In this document: positions 9,454 through 18,323 of the stretch, one piece after another
How the letters are laid out: each line of letters starts with the position of its first letter
How positions within the stretch are numbered: position 1 is the stretch's first letter
Origin: Leifsonia sp. ALI-44-B
Lineage (GTDB): Bacteria > Actinomycetota > Actinomycetes > Actinomycetales > Microbacteriaceae
Reading direction: 5' to 3'
Length of the DNA: 64,000 nt
NCBI RefSeq assembly: GCF_001984125.1
Contig: NZ_MTQL01000007.1
Span: 1,674,001-1,738,000 of the forward strand
Position numbers and translations under genes: made by a program
Notes under the pieces: generated by a model
What the model saw: the letters and a program-made list of their open reading frames with translations, nothing else
Database searches by the model: none
What the model was told of the DNA's origin: nothing

Positions 9454-10676
9454 GAGTTCCTCCCAAGAGGGTCGGTGGCGTGGCGGATGTCGCGTTCGAG
9501 GTCGTTCAGGCGGTCGGACAGCGCGACGACGTCGCGGTCGGAGGTGGGCGCGGCGTCGACCAGGATGGCCCGGATCTCGGACGGATGCCGCCCGAGCTTG
9601 GCCGCCGCCGTGTCGGCGACCTCGAGGACCGACGACGAGCGCGGCAGTTTGAGTCGAGTGGCGATGCGGCCGGTCGTGCCGATGCGCAGGGCGTCGACGG
9701 CGCGCCCACGCGCCGAGCTGCGCTGATAGAGCCGCGCGCGCCCCTCGCGGGTTTCCCCGGCGGGAACGGTCACGGGCAGGTCTTCGACGACCAGGGGGCC
9801 GAAACGGCGGCCCCGCCAGAACACGGCCACGAGCGCCGTGATGGCGAGAAGTGAGGTGGCGGGCACCAACCAGTCGGGGGTCAGGGCCTGCAGCGTGGGC
9901 GGGCCGTTCGCCTCGAGGTCGGCGGGGGTCGGCAGGTACCAGACCAGGTCGTCGGCCTCGCCCAGCAGGTTGAGCGCCAGGGCGGCGTTCCCGCGCTGCA
10001 CGATGTGCTCGTTGTCGAAGACGGCGCGCGGACCCACGATGCTGATGCCGTCGCTCGTGACGACGAGGGGGTAGCTTTCGGCGCCGGACGGACCGCTGCC
10101 GAAGCATCCGATGCTCGTCTCGTCGTCGATGCCGAACGAAAGACCGGATGCCATGCTGCCGGCTCGCTCGGCCGCGGCAACCGTGCACGCGGCCTCGGGT
10201 GAATCGGCCGCCTCGTCGTCGGCATCGGGCGACCCGGCCAGCCGTACGCTGGGTGCGACAGCCTGCAACATGCCGAAGTCGGGCGCGATCAGCACGGTGC
10301 GTCCGGCCTCGGAGACGATCTCGGCGAGCCGGTCGTCGTCGAGGTAGCCCGAGTCGTCGAAGACGGCGAGTGTGGCCCCGGGATTCTCGACCAGCGCGGC
10401 ATCGGCCTCGGATGCGGTGTCGGCCACGTGCACGGTCACGCCCTGGTTCTTCAGCACCTCGATCACGGCCTTGGCGCCGCCGGGTGCGGGGGAGTCGGCC
10501 GCGAGGGGGATGGTCGTGCCCGTGGCGCCGCCCCGCAGGACGGCGGACAGGAGGACGACGCCGAGCGCCACGATGCCGAGCAGGATCCAGAAGGTGTTGC
10601 GGCGAAAGAACTGCCGAACCGTGGGGGTTTCGGCGGACGATTCAGAGCCGGGCACAGAGTTGGTCGGGGTCGTCAT
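9450..10676 (-). CDS. DUF4350 membrane protein
   Basis: 408 residues with a 25-residue cytoplasmic N-terminus, a membrane helix about residues 29-48, an extracytoplasmic DUF4350 domain (GATase-like fold; AVFDDSGYLDDDRL and TVLIAPDFG strands), a second helix around 268-288 (ATSLLAITALVAVFW), and an Arg-rich cytoplasmic tail. Family role is unknown; it is a constant neighbour of MoxR/DUF58. It overlaps both flanking genes by 4 bases (ATGA type). Confidence 0.85.
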   Translation of the reverse strand: MTTPTNSVPGSESSAETPTVRQFFRRNTFWILLGIVALGVVLLSAVLRGGATGTTIPLAADSPAPGGAKAVIEVLKNQGVTVHVADTASEADAALVENPGATLAVFDDSGYLDDDRLAEIVSEAGRTVLIAPDFGMLQAVAPSVRLAGSPDADDEAADSPEAACTVAAAERAGSMASGLSFGIDDETSIGCFGSGPSGAESYPLVVTSDGISIVGPRAVFDNEHIVQRGNAALALNLLGEADDLVWYLPTPADLEANGPPTLQALTPDWLVPATSLLAITALVAVFWRGRRFGPLVVEDLPVTVPAGETREGRARLYQRSSARGRAVDALRIGTTGRIATRLKLPRSSSVLEVADTAAAKLGRHPSEIRAILVDAAPTSDRDVVALSDRLNDLERDIRHATDPLGRNS

Positions 10677-11419
10677 CGAAGACCCCCAGCCGCGGACGCC
10701 CCGTCGACCGGCGCGGCGTCGAACCCGACGGGCGCCTGGCCCGCCAGATCGTCGTCGAGCCGGGCTATGTCCGCATAGCGCTCCGCCGTGCCCGGTTCGC
10801 CGAGGTAACGCACCTCGTCGAAGGCGCGCGCAGTGTCGGCCAACCGGTCGGAGAACGCCGGGAAGGATGTCGCGGCGCGCGCGGCGACCTCGTGAGCCGT
10901 CGTTCCGGGTGTGACGGTGACGATGGTGCGCTCGGACAGGCCCCGGGCCAGCGCTCGGAACCGCTCGGCGATCGCGAGCGACCAGTCGCCCGCCTGGGCG
11001 GCGCGTTCGGCATCGGCCCGGATCTGGCGCGCATCCCGGGCATCCTCAGCGCTGAACACGCCGGGCTCGGCCTGGCTGCGGCGGTTCAGGCGGGGCACAC
11101 CCCAGATGAGCAGCGCCACCACGACGGCCACGACCACGATGGTCACGACGATGGCGGGCAACAGTCCGTCGGGGGTGCCGCCGCCCCCGGTGAAGAGCGA
11201 CATGAGCCACTCCCAGATGCCCTGCGAGATGCGGTCGAAGAGGCTCGGCTGGGCCTCGGCATAGCCGGGTTTCGAGAGTTCCTCGAGCAGCAGGCGTTTG
11301 GCTTCGGGCGCGTCGGGGTCAACCGGAACCTCGAGCGCGACATCCCGAGCCCAGGCCGAAACCCGGGTCAGAGCTGTCGCCGCATCGCTGCCGGCCCCCA
11401 CGACGATGCCCGCGATCAC
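10673..11419 (-). CDS. DUF4129 membrane protein
   Basis: 248 residues: N-terminal hydrophobic stretch, an extracytoplasmic helical part, one clear transmembrane helix (about 88-110, LLPAIVVTIVVVAVVVALLI), then the cytoplasmic DUF4129 domain with the conserved pattern TTAHEVAARAATSFPAFSDRL...FDEVRYL. DUF4129 is often found fused to transglutaminase-like proteins; here it stands alone in the MoxR operon. It overlaps neighbours by 4 bases on both sides. Confidence 0.85.
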   Translation of the reverse strand: MIAGIVVGAGSDAATALTRVSAWARDVALEVPVDPDAPEAKRLLLEELSKPGYAEAQPSLFDRISQGIWEWLMSLFTGGGGTPDGLLPAIVVTIVVVAVVVALLIWGVPRLNRRSQAEPGVFSAEDARDARQIRADAERAAQAGDWSLAIAERFRALARGLSERTIVTVTPGTTAHEVAARAATSFPAFSDRLADTARAFDEVRYLGEPGTAERYADIARLDDDLAGQAPVGFDAAPVDGASAAGGLR

Positions 11420-12918
11420 GCCCCGTTACCGCCCCAGGTGCCGGGGCCCGTGTTGCTGCCGGGGCCGCTGCCGGGGTAGCCCTGCTGCGGGCCAGCCTGC
11501 TGCGGCTGGTGCGTGTTGCCGTCGAAGTCATACGGGTTCTCGGCATCGGATGCCTGGCCGCGCTCGCGTCGCTCGACGAATCGCATGAGCTGCAGGTCGA
11601 GTCCCTCTTTGCGCATGCGCAGGTCGATGTAGATGAGAGCGGTCGTGGCGCTCTGGGCCACCGCGGTCACCGACGACGTGATGATTGACAGCAGCGCCAG
11701 CACGATGTAGAGCACGACGATCGCGGTGATGTTGTTGTCGGTGATCTCGGAACCCGTCGGGTCGAGCGACCCCGCCACGACCGAGAAGATGACCGAGACG
11801 GGCGTGGTGACGACCTGGCTGACGGTGCCCACGATGAAGGCGACGAGCAGCTGGATGCCGAGCGTCTTCCAGAAGTAGCCGGTGGTCAGCGACCACGAGC
11901 GTCGGATGGCGGCGGCGAAGCCCAAGCGTTCGAGCACGATGCCGCTCGGCACGAGCGCCAGCTTCGTCGACAGCCAGAAGACGGCCGCGATGAGAACGAG
12001 GAAACCCAGGATGCCGACGGCGACGGAGGCCCCGACGAAACCGCCGCCGAGCGACACGAGCAGGACGATGAGGCCGATCAGGAGGCCGATCGCGAGCATC
12101 ATGGCGAGCGACGCGACGAGCGTCCAGGCGACGAGCGGCCAGAACCTCGGCCAGGTCGCCTTCCAGGCCTCGCCGAGACGCAGCTTCTCGCCCAGCGTGG
12201 CGCGGGCCACCTCGGTGACGATGACGCCCTGCAGGAACACGGCGCCCGCGATGGTGAGAAGGAGAGGGATCAGGCTCGCGAGCACGATTTGCAGCAGCGC
12301 GCCCGCAGCGATGGTGTCGCGGTCCTCGTAGGTCGCCTGCGAGATGCGTGCAAAGGCGAAGTAACTGACGAGGCCGACCACGAGCAACGTGAGGATCGTG
12401 GTGACACCCGTGATGAGCAGGGCGCTGCCGAAGGTCGTCTTCGGGTTGCGGCGCAGCGTCTGGAACGGGGCCCCGATGAGCGTGCCGAACGAGAGGGGGC
12501 GCAGCGGGATCAGGCCAGGCTTGGGCGGGGGAGCCCAGCCCTGGTTCTGCGAATTGAACGGTTGCTGCCCGTAGGGGTTGTTCGGGTCGAAGGGCGCCTG
12601 CTGGCCGAACTGCGGCTGACCATACTGCTGGCCGGAGGGCTGCTGCTGACCGTATTGCGGTTGGCCATAAGGCTGCTGCGGCTGCTGACCGTAAGGCCCG
12701 GGCTGCCCGTACTGCGGTTGCTGGCCATACTGGGGCTGCTGCCCATACTGCGGCTGCTGCTCGCCATAAGTCGGCTGCTGCTGCCCGTAAGGCTGCGGAG
12801 CCTGCCCCTCCGGCAGACGCTCCCCGTAGCGCGGAGGAGTGTCGTCGCGCGGCCCCCCGGCGGAACCGTTGGTGTTCGCATCGGCGCCGGGTGAGCGCCA
12901 TCCATCGTCGTTGGTCAT
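11416..12918 (-). CDS. Polytopic membrane protein with Gln/Tyr/Pro-rich N-terminus (glycerophosphodiesterase membrane-domain-like)
   Basis: 500 residues, first gene of the MoxR operon. Start set at MTNDDGWR (ATG at 12918; GAGGAT 7 bases upstream) rather than the GTG 15 bases earlier. Residues about 30-125 are low-complexity repeats of QPQYGQ/PYGQQ type. The rest holds six or more membrane segments from about residue 150 to 430, matching the membrane domain annotated in Gram-positive glycerophosphodiester phosphodiesterases; no phosphodiesterase catalytic domain is present. The C-terminal tail is again Gln/Gly/Pro-rich. Function is unknown. Confidence 0.75.
   Translation of the reverse strand: MTNDDGWRSPGADANTNGSAGGPRDDTPPRYGERLPEGQAPQPYGQQQPTYGEQQPQYGQQPQYGQQPQYGQPGPYGQQPQQPYGQPQYGQQQPSGQQYGQPQFGQQAPFDPNNPYGQQPFNSQNQGWAPPPKPGLIPLRPLSFGTLIGAPFQTLRRNPKTTFGSALLITGVTTILTLLVVGLVSYFAFARISQATYEDRDTIAAGALLQIVLASLIPLLLTIAGAVFLQGVIVTEVARATLGEKLRLGEAWKATWPRFWPLVAWTLVASLAMMLAIGLLIGLIVLLVSLGGGFVGASVAVGILGFLVLIAAVFWLSTKLALVPSGIVLERLGFAAAIRRSWSLTTGYFWKTLGIQLLVAFIVGTVSQVVTTPVSVIFSVVAGSLDPTGSEITDNNITAIVVLYIVLALLSIITSSVTAVAQSATTALIYIDLRMRKEGLDLQLMRFVERRERGQASDAENPYDFDGNTHQPQQAGPQQGYPGSGPGSNTGPGTWGGNGA
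12530..12860 (-). repeat. Degenerate YGQQPQ-coding tandem repeats
   Basis: The DNA encoding the N-terminus of the membrane protein consists of variable copies of an about 18-base unit encoding (P)QYGQQ. Codon choice varies between copies (cat/tac, caa/cag), so the repeat is old or maintained at protein level rather than a fresh DNA expansion. Confidence 0.6.
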
Positions 12919-13021
12919 CCAGCGAATCCTCACCGCTCACGGACAGGGTCTTTCCACCATGCTGTCATAGTGCGGGCCCGGTTTACCATCGATCGGACTG
13001 CGGCCCCTCAGCGTCCGCCGT

Positions 13022-13060
13022 TAGGATGACTCGACGACCACTCGCCTCATCGGGGCGAGT
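13022..13060 (+). promoter_or_regulatory. mtrA promoter and leader hairpin
   Basis: TAGGAT at 13022-13027 is a good -10 match, giving a leader of about 75 bases to the mtrA ATG. The leader has a hairpin, actcgcc (13040-13046) with ggcgagt (13054-13060). No convincing -35 was seen. The 192-base interval between the divergent membrane-protein gene and mtrA holds nothing else I can name. Confidence 0.35.
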
Positions 13061-13110
13061 CACCCAACTGTGGCGTGTTCAGGCGCACAGGCGAAACGAG
13101 AACGAGGCGA

Positions 13111-13791
13111 ATGAGCGCACGAATCTTGGTGGTTGACGACGACACCGCGTTGGCCGAGATGATCGGCATCGTGCTGCGGACCGAGGGTTTCGACCCCGAG
13201 TTCTGTGCCGACGGCGACGAAGCCGTCGAGGCCTTCCACCGCACCAAACCCGACCTGGTGCTGCTCGACCTCATGCTGCCCGGAATCGACGGCATCGAGG
13301 TGTGCAACCGCATCCGCAGCGAGTCGGGCGTGCCCATCATCATGTTGACGGCCAAATCCGATACGGCGGATGTCGTGAAGGGCCTCGAATCCGGCGCCGA
13401 CGACTACATCGTCAAACCGTTCAATCCCAAAGAGCTGGTGGCCCGCATCCGCACGCGCCTGCGCCCGGCACCAACCGAGACCAACGAGTCGATCACGGTG
13501 GGGGATGTCACGGTCGACGTCTCGGGCCACGAGGTGCGCCGGGGCGACCAGACCATCGGCCTGACCCCGCTCGAATTCGACCTGCTGCTCGCGCTCGCGT
13601 CGAAACCGCAGCAGGTGTTCACGCGCGAGATGCTGCTCGAGCAGGTCTGGGGCTACCACTACAAGGCCGATACGCGCCTCGTCAACGTGCACGTGCAGCG
13701 CCTGCGCGCCAAGGTCGAGCTCGACCCCGACAACCCCAAGATCGTCATGACGGTGCGCGGCGTGGGCTATCGCGCCGGCTCCGTGGCCTGA
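13111..13791 (+). CDS. mtrA: Response regulator MtrA (OmpR/PhoB type)
   Basis: 226 residues. Receiver domain 1-115 with acidic pair DD9-10, phosphoacceptor Asp53 in VLLDLMLPG, Thr/Lys in MLTAKSD and VKPF; winged-helix output domain about 130-225 with TPLEFDLLLALASKPQQVFTRE and the typical C-terminus RGVGYRAG. Start at MSARILVVDD with GAGGCG just upstream. Followed 10 bases later by the sensor kinase and then lpqB, the standard MtrAB-LpqB unit that controls cell-wall metabolism and division in actinobacteria. Very close to mycobacterial MtrA in the receiver domain as far as I can judge by eye. Confidence 0.97.
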   Translation: MSARILVVDDDTALAEMIGIVLRTEGFDPEFCADGDEAVEAFHRTKPDLVLLDLMLPGIDGIEVCNRIRSESGVPIIMLTAKSDTADVVKGLESGADDYIVKPFNPKELVARIRTRLRPAPTETNESITVGDVTVDVSGHEVRRGDQTIGLTPLEFDLLLALASKPQQVFTREMLLEQVWGYHYKADTRLVNVHVQRLRAKVELDPDNPKIVMTVRGVGYRAGSVA

Positions 13792-13801
13792 CCGAACCCC
13801 C

Positions 13802-15643
13802 ATGTCTCAGACCGGACGGGCGCAAACCGGGCAGGCGCGAACGGGCCAGGCGCGAACCGGCCCGTCGTCGGCCGGCCCGGCGCCGACCGGCACCCAGCGC
13901 GCGGCCACGTTCTTCCGCTCCTGGCGCACGTGGCCGACCTCGATCGTCGCCACCTGGCGCCGGTCGCTGCAGTTCCGCACCGTGGCGAACACGTTCGCGC
14001 TCGCTTTCCTCGCCGTGTTGATCACGAGCATGTACATGTCGTTCTCGATCGGCAACGACCTCTTCCAGTCGCGTCTCAACCAGGTGCTCGCCGAGTCGAA
14101 CCGGGCCGTGGCGTCGGCCCAGCGCATCCTCGATTCGTCGAACGCCGAAGACAAAGCGGCCGTGCAGGATCTGATGATCTCGGCGCGCACCGAGATCGCC
14201 CAGGCATCCTCGTCGCAGCTCATCGCCGGATACCGCGCGCCCGGCCAGGAGTCGACGCCCCTGGCTCCGCAGGACTTCGAGGCGGCCCGGCTCGGCGGCG
14301 ACGTCATCAGCGAAGAACTGCGCGAGAGCGTGCGGTCGAGCGCCACCGATCAGTGGTGGCAGTCGACCACGCTCACGGCCGACGACGGGTCGCAGAGCGC
14401 GGGCATCATCGTGGGTTCCGAGGTGACGGTGCCGGGGGCCGGGCGCTACGAGATTTACATCGGCTACGACCTGGCCGACTCCGAGCAGACCCTGTTGTTC
14501 GTGCAGCGCACGCTCGTGCTCGGCGGGCTCGCCCTCATGCTGCTCGTCGGCGCCGTGGCGTGGGTGGTCGTGCGACTCGTCGTGACGCCCATCCGCGTCG
14601 CCGCCGACACGAGCGAGCGGCTGGCGTCCGGCGATCTGGCGGTGCGCATCCCCGAACGCGGTGAAGACGAGCTCGCCACCCTCGCCCGGTCGTTCAACGG
14701 CATGGCCGACAGCCTGCAGGCGCAGATCAAGAAGCTCGCCGACCTGTCGATGGTGCAGCAGCGATTCGTCTCGGATGTCTCGCACGAACTGCGCACGCCG
14801 CTCACCACCATCCGGCTCGCGGGTGACGTGCTGTTCGATCAGCGCGACGACTTCCCGCCCGCCACGGCCCGCACGGCCGAGTTGCTGCACACGCAGACGC
14901 AGCGGTTCGAGCTGCTGCTGAGCGATCTGCTCGAGATCAGCCGCTACGACGCCGGTTCGGTCGAACTCGAAACCGAAAAGGTCAGCCTCGTGCACCTCGC
15001 CGAAGACTCCGTCGAGGAGATGCGCAGCCTGGCCGAGTCGAAGGGTAGCGATCTGCGCCTCGTGGCCCCTGGCGGCTATTCCGAGGTCGAGGTCGATCCG
15101 CGCCGCATCCGCCGCATCGTGCGCAACCTGGTGGGCAACGCCGTCGAACACGGCGAGGGTCGCCCCATCGTGGTCACCGTCGACAGCAACGAACGCGCCG
15201 TCGCCCTCTCGGTGCGCGACTACGGGCTCGGCATGTCCGAGGCCGACGCCCGCCGCGTGTTCGACCGTTTCTGGCGCGCCGACCCCTCGCGCAAACGCAC
15301 CATCGGCGGCACGGGCCTCGGCCTCGCCATCTCGCTCGAGGACGCGCAATCGCACGGCGGTGCGCTCGAACTCTGGTCGGAGGAGGGCCGAGGAACCTGC
15401 TTCCGCCTCACCCTGCCGCGCCGCTTCGGGCAGGCCTACTCGGTGTCGCCGCTGCCGCTGCCGCCCGAGGATGCCGAGGGCACGGCGCCCACGTTCGCCG
15501 ACGCTCCGGATACCGGCGTCTCGTCTGAGGCGGCAGCCGGTTCCGCGGCCGCCTCCTCGTCCAGCTCGGGCGCGGCGACACGCACATCGCCCGGGCACGA
15601 CCTGCCCTCGGAAGCCGACTACCGGCGGGAGAACACGCTATGA
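13802..15643 (+). CDS. mtrB: Sensor histidine kinase MtrB
   Basis: 613 residues. A disordered N-terminus carries three QTGQARTG-like repeats; two membrane helices (about 60-82 and 235-258) flank an extracytoplasmic sensor domain; then HAMP (about 258-312), HisKA with VSDVSHELRTPLTTIR, and HATPase_c with N-box NLVGNAVEH and the G-boxes DYGLGM and GGTGLGLAI. It phosphorylates MtrA. The C-terminal 90 residues are Ala/Ser/Pro-rich and probably disordered. It overlaps lpqB by 4 bases (ATGA), the usual operon arrangement. Confidence 0.97.
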   Translation: MSQTGRAQTGQARTGQARTGPSSAGPAPTGTQRAATFFRSWRTWPTSIVATWRRSLQFRTVANTFALAFLAVLITSMYMSFSIGNDLFQSRLNQVLAESNRAVASAQRILDSSNAEDKAAVQDLMISARTEIAQASSSQLIAGYRAPGQESTPLAPQDFEAARLGGDVISEELRESVRSSATDQWWQSTTLTADDGSQSAGIIVGSEVTVPGAGRYEIYIGYDLADSEQTLLFVQRTLVLGGLALMLLVGAVAWVVVRLVVTPIRVAADTSERLASGDLAVRIPERGEDELATLARSFNGMADSLQAQIKKLADLSMVQQRFVSDVSHELRTPLTTIRLAGDVLFDQRDDFPPATARTAELLHTQTQRFELLLSDLLEISRYDAGSVELETEKVSLVHLAEDSVEEMRSLAESKGSDLRLVAPGGYSEVEVDPRRIRRIVRNLVGNAVEHGEGRPIVVTVDSNERAVALSVRDYGLGMSEADARRVFDRFWRADPSRKRTIGGTGLGLAISLEDAQSHGGALELWSEEGRGTCFRLTLPRRFGQAYSVSPLPLPPEDAEGTAPTFADAPDTGVSSEAAAGSAAASSSSSGAATRTSPGHDLPSEADYRRENTL

Positions 15644-17367
15644 CCGCCCCGCACTCCTCGCGCTCGCCGCGCTTTATGCGCTCTTCGCGCTCTTCGCGCC
15701 CCTCCGTCCTCGCTCTCCTCGTCGCCGGTCTGCTCGTGCTCACGGGGTGCGCGGTCATCCCGCGTCAGGGCCCCGTCGAACAGGGCGAGAGCGTGCAAGA
15801 AGACACCGACCCCGGGTTCCTCTTCGTGCCGAAGGGCCCCGAACAGGATGCCGACCAACAGGCCATTCTCGAGGGCTTCGTCGAGGCGGCATCCAGCCCG
15901 TTGAACAACTACGAGATCGCGCGCGAGTTCCTGGCCCCCGGCGCCAAGGTCGACTGGAACCCCGACGCCAGCGTCACGGTCGACGAGCAGTCGAAGCGCC
16001 TCTACTCGGCGGTCGACGAACGCACGATCGCGCTGACCACGACGGCGACCGCGGATGTCAGCGCGGCCGGCGAATACCGTGAGGCATCCTCGTCGGAGCC
16101 CGTCAGCCGCAGCTATCACTTCACCGAGGTCAACGGTCAGTGGCGCCTGAGCGAGGTGCCCGACGGCATCGTGCTCGAACGCAGCAAGTTCGACAGCGTC
16201 TTCAGCGCCCATGCTCTCAGCTTCTTCGACCCGAGCTGGACCTACCTCGTGCCCGACCTGCGCTGGTTCCCGTCGCGCGCCTCGACGGGCACACGCATCG
16301 TCACGGCCCTGCTCGACGGCCCGAGCGAATGGTTGCAGCAGGCCGTCGTCACGGCGTTCCCCGAGGGCACGGCGCTCAGCAAGGATTCGGTGCCGCTGCG
16401 GGGCACGACGGCCGAGATCGACCTCAACCGCGAGGCGTTGCAGGCCGAGACCATCGCGCTGCAGCGCATGCAGGCGCAGGTCACGGCGAGCCTCACGGGC
16501 GTGTCGTCCATCACGGCCGTGCAAATCTCGATCGCGGGCACGGTCGAGGAGATCCCTACGCTCACTGTGGCCACGCCGCGCGTCGACTCCCGCGCCCTCG
16601 TCTTCGACGGCAAGACGTTCGGTTTCCAGAACGCGTCGGCCATCCAGCGCATCGAAGGCTTGTCGACGCAGATCGAGGGCGTGAACCCGAAGGCTGCAAC
16701 GGTCAATGCGGCGCAGACGCAGGCCGCGGTGCTCACGGCCGGGGGCGTGGCATCCGTTCGGTCGGGCGCATCGTCACCGACCATGGTGGATGAACGAGCC
16801 AACCTCATCGCGCCGGCCCTCGACAATTTCGGCTACGTCTGGACCGTCCCCTCCGATCGCCCGGGAGACGTGCACGCCATCGCCGCAGACGGCACGCAGA
16901 CCCCCGTCGTGACGAGCTGGCCCGAAGCTTCGCAGATCGTGTCGCTGCAGGTGTCGCGGGACGGTACGCGTGTGCTGGCTCTTCTGCGGAGCGGCGGGCA
17001 GAACCGCCTGCTCGTGGCGGGCATCGAGCGCAACAACGCGAACCTGCCGCTCACGCTGGGCGAACCCGTCGAACTGACGATCGGCTCGGGAACGGCCATC
17101 GGGGCCACCTGGGTCGACAGCGTCTCGGTCGCATCGGTGACGGCGGGGGAGGGCGACGAGCGCACCGTGGTGCAGCAGGCGGTGCGCGGCCAGTCCGAGC
17201 AGCTTCCCTCGAGCGAGGGTGCCGTCGCGGTGGCGGGTGGCAATACGGCCCGGCAGCTGCGCACGCTCGACGCCGACGGCCGGCTGTCGATCTTCCAGGG
17301 GTCGTCGTGGCAGCAGGTGGCCGACGGCATCCGGTTCGTGGCCACGCAGATGGGTTCGCCCGACTAG
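15640..17367 (+). CDS. lpqB: Lipoprotein LpqB, MtrAB accessory
   Basis: 575 residues. Basic Ser/Arg-rich n-region, hydrophobic h-region about 23-34 and lipobox LLVLTGC with lipidated Cys37. The mature part begins with a GerMN-type domain (about residues 190-310) followed by a beta-propeller-like C-terminal half. LpqB interacts with the extracytoplasmic part of MtrB and modulates MtrA phosphorylation in mycobacteria. It is coupled to mtrB by a 4-base overlap. Confidence 0.95.
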   Translation: MTAPHSSRSPRFMRSSRSSRPSVLALLVAGLLVLTGCAVIPRQGPVEQGESVQEDTDPGFLFVPKGPEQDADQQAILEGFVEAASSPLNNYEIAREFLAPGAKVDWNPDASVTVDEQSKRLYSAVDERTIALTTTATADVSAAGEYREASSSEPVSRSYHFTEVNGQWRLSEVPDGIVLERSKFDSVFSAHALSFFDPSWTYLVPDLRWFPSRASTGTRIVTALLDGPSEWLQQAVVTAFPEGTALSKDSVPLRGTTAEIDLNREALQAETIALQRMQAQVTASLTGVSSITAVQISIAGTVEEIPTLTVATPRVDSRALVFDGKTFGFQNASAIQRIEGLSTQIEGVNPKAATVNAAQTQAAVLTAGGVASVRSGASSPTMVDERANLIAPALDNFGYVWTVPSDRPGDVHAIAADGTQTPVVTSWPEASQIVSLQVSRDGTRVLALLRSGGQNRLLVAGIERNNANLPLTLGEPVELTIGSGTAIGATWVDSVSVASVTAGEGDERTVVQQAVRGQSEQLPSSEGAVAVAGGNTARQLRTLDADGRLSIFQGSSWQQVADGIRFVATQMGSPD

Positions 17368-17374
17368 CGTTTCG

Positions 17375-17410
17375 TTCTCCACAGTCGCGATCGAGCAATC
17401 TTCTCCACAG
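17375..17410 (+). repeat. Two DnaA-box-like direct repeats in the lpqB-comF gap
   Basis: ttctccacag occurs at 17375-17384 and 17401-17410, a 26-base period. Each differs from the common DnaA box TTATCCACA at one position. No DnaA binding is proven and no origin genes are nearby. Confidence 0.3.
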
Positions 17411-17459
17411 ATCGCCCCGTGTCGGCCGGGCGGATGCTCGCACGCGGAATGCTCGGGAC

Positions 17460-18323
17460 ATGACCGATCTCGTTTCGACCCCCGCCCCCGAGTGGCACTC
17501 GCCGTTCGCGGCCGCCCTCGGGTGGGCCCTGCCGCTCAGCTGTGTGGGCTGCCAGACGCCCGACCATCCCCTCTGCGACTCCTGCCTCGGCCGGGCCGCG
17601 CTGTCGGCGCCTCCGCCGCGCGCGCTCGCCGACGGCACGATCGTCTTCGCGGGCAGCTCCTACGCCGACGAGGCCAGGCGCGCCATCGTCGCCTTCAAGA
17701 CCGAGGGGTTCACCGTCATCGACAAGCGCCTCGCGGTTCTGCTGGGCGCCGCGGTGACGGCCGCCTGTCTCGATGTCACCGACGCCCTTCCCGCCGACGC
17801 GAGTTGGCTCGCCGCCGTGCGCGAACGCGACGGCCTCGCCACGCGACGCCGTCCGGTGCTCTTCGTGCCCGTCCCCTCATCGCGACGGGGCTACCGCGCC
17901 CGCGGCTACCGGCCCGTCGACCGCGTGCTCGGCCGAACCGGCCACATCGCGACGCCCGCGCTCGCCTATGTGCGCCAACCCTCCGACCAGATCGGCCTCG
18001 ATGCCGACGAACGGGCGGCCAACATGCGCGGCAGCATGCGCACGACGCGCCGCGTCGGCGGTCGCACCGTGATCCTGATCGACGATGTCTGCACGACCGG
18101 AGCAACCCTCACAGAAGCTGCTGCCGTGCTGCGCGCGGCCGGCGCCCGCCGCGTGTGCGCGGCCGTCATCGCCGCCACACCGCTTCGTTCGCTATCGGCA
18201 CAACCCGCCCAGACTGTCAGTGACTTCTCCGTTGAGGGGGACTACGGTGGGGCCAAAGGCGTGGAAGAACCGCCCGAATTATCCGGCGGCACGCCCTATC
18301 GAGGAGGTCGCTGTGGAAACTAA
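17460..18323 (+). CDS. ComF-family phosphoribosyltransferase-like protein
   Basis: 287 residues starting at MTDLVSTP; the longer frame overlaps lpqB. An N-terminal zinc-ribbon-like segment has CVGC and CDSC (Cys pairs around residues 27-43); the phosphoribosyltransferase core follows with VPVPSSRRGYRARGY and the PRPP-binding loop VILIDDVCTTGATLTEAA. In naturally competent bacteria ComF acts in DNA uptake; in actinobacteria it is a conserved hpf neighbour of uncertain role. The last 40 or so residues continue past the normal family end and run over the hpf leader, ending inside hpf. Confidence 0.85.
   Translation: MTDLVSTPAPEWHSPFAAALGWALPLSCVGCQTPDHPLCDSCLGRAALSAPPPRALADGTIVFAGSSYADEARRAIVAFKTEGFTVIDKRLAVLLGAAVTAACLDVTDALPADASWLAAVRERDGLATRRRPVLFVPVPSSRRGYRARGYRPVDRVLGRTGHIATPALAYVRQPSDQIGLDADERAANMRGSMRTTRRVGGRTVILIDDVCTTGATLTEAAAVLRAAGARRVCAAVIAATPLRSLSAQPAQTVSDFSVEGDYGGAKGVEEPPELSGGTPYRGGRCGN
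18219..18307 (+). promoter_or_regulatory. Possible hpf promoter inside comF, with strong ribosome-binding site
   Basis: agtgac (18219-18224) and tacggt (18243-18248) are separated by 18 bases and could be a -35/-10 pair; start would be near 18255. gaggagg at 18301-18307 is a near-perfect Shine-Dalgarno 5 bases before the hpf GTG. The promoter call is tentative; the ribosome-binding site is clear. Confidence 0.35.

Noticed and set aside
12530-12860. CRISPR-like short repeat array
   Set aside because: The repeats are coding, have no uniform repeat-spacer structure and translate in frame as QPQYGQ motifs.
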